Part shown: piece after piece, positions 14,611 through 16,899 of the stretch | How positions within the stretch are numbered: position 1 is the first letter of the stretch | Layout of the letters: the number at the start of each line of letters is the position of its first letter | Assembly (NCBI GenBank): GCA_016765235.1 | Contig: JAESQH010000223.1 | Coordinates: forward strand, 1-16,899 | DNA length: 16,899 bases | Direction of reading: 5' to 3' | DNA from: Paracoccaceae bacterium | GTDB lineage: Bacteria; Pseudomonadota; Alphaproteobacteria; Rhodobacterales; Rhodobacteraceae | The notes under the pieces: model-generated | Told to the model about the DNA's origin: nothing | Databases searched by the model: none | The model's input: the letters and a program-made list of their open reading frames with translations, nothing else | Position numbers and translations under genes: made by a program

Positions 14611-15921
14611 CTACCGGTGTGCCGATCTTGGTGAAGTAGCAACGCTTCTGGCTTCCGCTGCAGTGTAGGCGGGGAGGTGCGTTTCCAGCTGGATCTTTCG
14701 ACCGTTGCTATAGGCTTCGAGAACGAGCAGCATGTCGATGTATCTGCACTCGATCACAGGAAATCCGTCAACGGGTTCATCTTTTGAATGAAAAACCCGG
14801 GCAGAGGAAAACGCGCGCGGTGAATCCGGTCCGGCTGGAAAGGCAAAGCAATTCGAAACAGTCTCGCTATCAAGGATTTTTATCAGAGACATCTGGTAAT
14901 AGAGTTGTTTTACGATGTCTGGCCAGCCCGGGACACTGCCTTTACCCGTGGCATTATAGTATTTGGCATTGATGATCGTAAGGTGGTTACCTTCACGCGT
15001 AATAATGTCGGTCTGCATGCCTCGATCCAGAATCTCGACGACACCGTCATCGCGCCGGATATAGCCGGGTTTGGGCAACCGGCCATTCCAGCCTTCCTCG
15101 ACACCGGGAATAACCTTTCGCAGCATGTGCTCCCAGACCGCCGAGAAATCCTCGACGCCGCAAATAAAACTTCCGTCGGAATTACCTGCTGTCTCTTCAA
15201 GGTATGCGATCAGGGCTTTGGCCAGAAACACGGGCCGGTTAGCATAGAGTGACGTCAACAGAGAACGAAGGCTGCCTGGCCAGAGGAGGCGAGGGGATAT
15301 CGGTTGGCAAAACGAGCGGAGTTCTCCGGTGCGGGCCTCGATTCCGTCCAGCCACCACGAATGTTTTTCGATTATTTCGCTCATAACGGCGGCCTGAATT
15401 TGCGACAGCAGGTTCTCGTGCGAGTCCAGAGTTCTGGTCGTGCGGGTTTCCGGAAACACGGGAACACCACCCGATGTAAGAAAAGGCATTTCTCGTGCAA
15501 TGGTTCGTTTCCAGTCCGGTTTGCCGCTGTTTCTGGATTCGTATCGTGCTCGCTCGGAATAAATGCCGTTGTCACGAAAATCCTGCGCCAGTTCTTCGAT
15601 CAGTGCCGCCAGTGTGGCGTTGTCGGCGTCTGAACGGGTAATTCCCTTGCGGCTCTCCACTTCGCGTCCGTATCGCGCCAGTGCGCGCATTGCCAGGCCC
15701 GCTGTCTTCAAATCTGCGGTTGCATTTTTGTGGGCATGCCGCGGTAGGAAAAATACAGCATTTTCACCACTCGCATCTGCAAGTCCGCAAAAATGAACAG
15801 TTTGGTGCCGGTCAGTTTTACCTATGCCCCGATCGATCAGGAAGCTGACGATTTCAGGCTTCGCTTTTCGCAGTTGGTTGATCGCTACGCGGTCAACCAG
15901 AATTTCGGGACGCGAATTCAT
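14611..15921 (-). CDS. LlaJI/McrC-type restriction endonuclease subunit
   Basis: A 436-residue protein, about the usual length for LlaJI-family nuclease subunits, which work with a McrB-like AAA+ NTPase. The C-terminal half has a PD-(D/E)XK-like layout: Glu264 (FSAVWEHMLRKVIPG), Asp305 (GMQTDIIT), then IINAKYYNAT with Lys320, and PGWPDIVKQLYYQMSL. The third acidic position is Asn318 (AAT) where Asp or Glu is expected, one base change from GAT. The start at 15921 (MNSRPEILVD) lies one base after the McrB-fragment stop (TGAAATG), which indicates coupling; an open extension to 15996 is rejected. Its ATPase partner is broken and no methyltransferase is seen. The reading frame is intact, but the enzyme is probably inactive. 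Confidence 0.78.
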   Translation of the reverse strand: MNSRPEILVDRVAINQLRKAKPEIVSFLIDRGIGKTDRHQTVHFCGLADASGENAVFFLPRHAHKNATADLKTAGLAMRALARYGREVESRKGITRSDADNATLAALIEELAQDFRDNGIYSERARYESRNSGKPDWKRTIAREMPFLTSGGVPVFPETRTTRTLDSHENLLSQIQAAVMSEIIEKHSWWLDGIEARTGELRSFCQPISPRLLWPGSLRSLLTSLYANRPVFLAKALIAYLEETAGNSDGSFICGVEDFSAVWEHMLRKVIPGVEEGWNGRLPKPGYIRRDDGVVEILDRGMQTDIITREGNHLTIINAKYYNATGKGSVPGWPDIVKQLYYQMSLIKILDSETVSNCFAFPAGPDSPRAFSSARVFHSKDEPVDGFPVIECRYIDMLLVLEAYSNGRKIQLETHLPAYTAAEARSVATSPRSAHR

Positions 15922-15922
15922 T

Positions 15923-16351
15923 TCAGGCTTCGGCCGCAGTAGGAGCCAGTAACGCCAGTTTGGCAAGAAAGGTGTCGGAGAATACAGGTTGGCCATCTGT
16001 TATTTTGAGAAAGAGGGCACCATAGATTTTGATGTTATCGTTGAATACGGCTTCTCGTCCGTGGTGACGCAGAAGGTCGTCCCAGAGGTAAATCAGAACC
16101 TTGCGCGGCAATGCTCCATCCGCGTCCAGTTCGGCAGCTTTGACAAACCACGGCCCAACCAGCCTGTCTTCAGCCGTGGAAAGCTCATCCGTCAGATGAT
16201 CGTTAAGGGCTTTGACAAAGACCCTCCACTCGAGATTACTTTCACTACCGCCATTATGCATGACCTGGATGGTGCTGTCGGGTCCCGCGTCATAGTCGAT
16301 AGGAACATAGTTTTGTATCCAGCGCCTCCGGAACGCGGTGTCGAGCGGGTA
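15923..16351 (-). pseudogene. 3' remnant of a McrB-like AAA+ restriction ATPase gene
   Basis: The reading frame starts with YPLDTAFRRRWIQNYVPIDY, the arginine-rich motif near the end of the AAA+ core of McrB-type proteins, and continues about 140 residues to the stop just before the nuclease gene. Walker A, Walker B, sensor 1 and the N-terminal DNA-binding domain are all missing. The open frame extends upstream to 16393, but those 14 codons (MNFFGPGVSTSACT) are the integrase sequence read out of frame. Pairing with a LlaJI/McrC nuclease is the standard arrangement, which supports the call. It cannot hydrolyse nucleotide. Confidence 0.72.
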
Positions 16352-16745
16352 TGTGCAGGCGCTCGTGGAAACGCCCGGGCCAAAGAAATTCAAACCCGAT
16401 CATCGCCGGTTCGTTCATCCAGCGCACTAGCGATTTTCGTGTACCGTCTGTGATCTCAAACCGAACTGGTTTTTCCGTTTTGCTTTGCGTGATTGAAGCC
16501 CGCTCCTTCACTTGCCCGGCTACAAAAACGTCAACTACTTTCAGCTTGACCAGATCACATCCCCGAAGCTTGCTATCGATGGCGAGATTGAACAGAGCCA
16601 GATCGCGATGGTTGTGCACAATCTCAAATCGAACGCGGATTGCCCAAACGTGTTTGGGGAGTAGAGGCCTCTTCTGCCCAACAATACGACCCTTGTTCCA
16701 GGTTGGCCGACATGTACGAACGGCAGGTAAGTTTGGCGCTTGCAT
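16346..16745 (-). pseudogene. Truncated tyrosine-type integrase (N-terminal part)
   Basis: About 130 codons starting MQAPNLPAVRTCRPTWNKGR and containing RIVGQKRPLLPKHVWAIR, DLALFNLAIDSKLRGCDLVK and EFLWPGRFHERLHI. They match the front of a short (~200-residue) tyrosine integrase family common in proteobacteria (remembered, not searched). The Arg of SKLRGCDL is probably the first catalytic arginine. The expected HxxR box (around GTHSMRRTK in relatives) and the catalytic Tyr are missing, because the frame runs into the McrB remnant at about 16346-16356. GGAGGA at 16752-16757 precedes the ATG by six bases, so the start is intact. It cannot be an active recombinase. Confidence 0.75.
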
Positions 16746-16810
16746 GATAGATCCTCCGAATCACCACTCCCGCCTTCATCGCCAACCCTCGCACCGCAAC
16801 TTTCCTCTCA

Positions 16811-16828
16811 TGGTTTGCACGCAAACCA
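16811..16828. repeat. Palindrome upstream of the integrase start
   Basis: TGGTTTGC-AC-GCAAACCA is a perfect inverted repeat with eight-base arms and a two-base centre, 66 bp before the integrase ATG. It could be an operator or recombination-related site, but nothing proves this. Confidence 0.5.
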
Positions 16829-16842
16829 CTGCCAGACAGTGG
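16826..16842. repeat. Second inverted repeat overlapping the palindrome
   Basis: CCACTG (16826-16831) and CAGTGG (16837-16842) with a CCAGA loop. It shares three bases (CCA) with the neighbouring palindrome, so both hairpins could not be fully formed at once on the same strand. Confidence 0.45.
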
Positions 16843-16890
16843 ATGCACCGCATCCCGTTTGAAATCTTCATTAAATCTTGCATTGCCCAT
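16843..16890 (-). mobile_element. 5' remnant of an IS3-type orfA
   Basis: The first 16 codons (MGNARFNEDFKRDAVH) look like the start of IS3-family OrfA, a transposase helper with a helix-turn-helix. The frame stays open to 16624 but no longer resembles OrfA, because it runs through the integrase leader and into the integrase gene in another frame. The element was therefore truncated within its first 50 bases of coding sequence. A short match, so moderate confidence only. Confidence 0.45.
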
Positions 16891-16899
16891 GATGGCCTC

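Noticed and set aside
15922..15996. Longer N-terminus of the nuclease from 15996
   Set aside because: The extra 25 codons overlap the end of the McrB fragment out of frame. The ATG at 15921, right after that stop, fits coupling.
1..16899. CRISPR array, rRNA or tRNA genes
   Set aside because: No regularly spaced repeats and no recognisable RNA gene were seen on either strand.

Overview
The window is mostly one block of respiratory complex I (NADH:quinone oxidoreductase, nuo) genes, about 13.7 kb, all on the + strand. It is followed by about 3.2 kb of decayed accessory DNA on the - strand. The coding style, the decayed NmrA/DsbA-type genes and the widespread type of integrase remnant suggest a proteobacterium, most likely an alphaproteobacterium; this is inference from remembered families and no organism is named with confidence. 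Base composition looks roughly balanced by eye.

1-13689: the order is (nuoJ 3' end)-nuoK-antiporter-like A-small membrane protein-antiporter-like B-nuoM-nuoN-[128 bp gap]-nuoA-nuoB-nuoC-nuoD-nuoE-nuoF-nuoG. Most neighbours overlap by a few bases (ATGA or TGATG), so the genes look like one translationally coupled operon. Compared with the familiar nuoA-to-nuoN order it is permuted, with the membrane-arm genes first and the peripheral-arm genes second. nuoH, nuoI and most of nuoJ presumably lie upstream of the window. No ordinary nuoL is present. Instead there are two MrpD/NuoL-like genes besides nuoM and nuoN, so the enzyme has four antiporter-like subunits rather than three. The second of the two (B) has a NuoL-type C-terminal arm that looks about 25 residues longer than usual, and its TM7 pump lysine is replaced by asparagine. 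Between A and B lies an 84-residue two-helix protein. NuoG carries more cysteine motifs than the standard subunit: two complete CxxCxxCxxxC motifs and an N7-type CxxCxxxCx27C motif. Together these point to a non-mitochondrial-type complex I with a longer membrane arm and possibly a higher ion/electron ratio. This is the most interesting system in the window. Complex I variants with a fourth pump subunit are known in principle, so the novelty lies in this particular MrpD-like form.

13690-14600: gene remains on the - strand. An NmrA/SDR-type NAD(P)-binding gene is broken by an in-frame stop, a deletion and a one-base frameshift. It runs with an ATGA overlap into the first ~38 codons of a DsbA-family gene, which is then cut off.

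14611-16899: a disrupted restriction system on the - strand. A full-length LlaJI/McrC-type nuclease gene (436 codons) follows the 3' end of its McrB-like AAA+ partner. The ATPase part of the partner is lost, and the fragment is joined directly to the 5' half of a tyrosine-integrase gene. The nuclease itself has Asn where the PD-(D/E)XK motif expects Asp, so the system is probably dead. Upstream of the integrase start are two overlapping inverted repeats and a very short start of an IS3-type orfA at the window edge.
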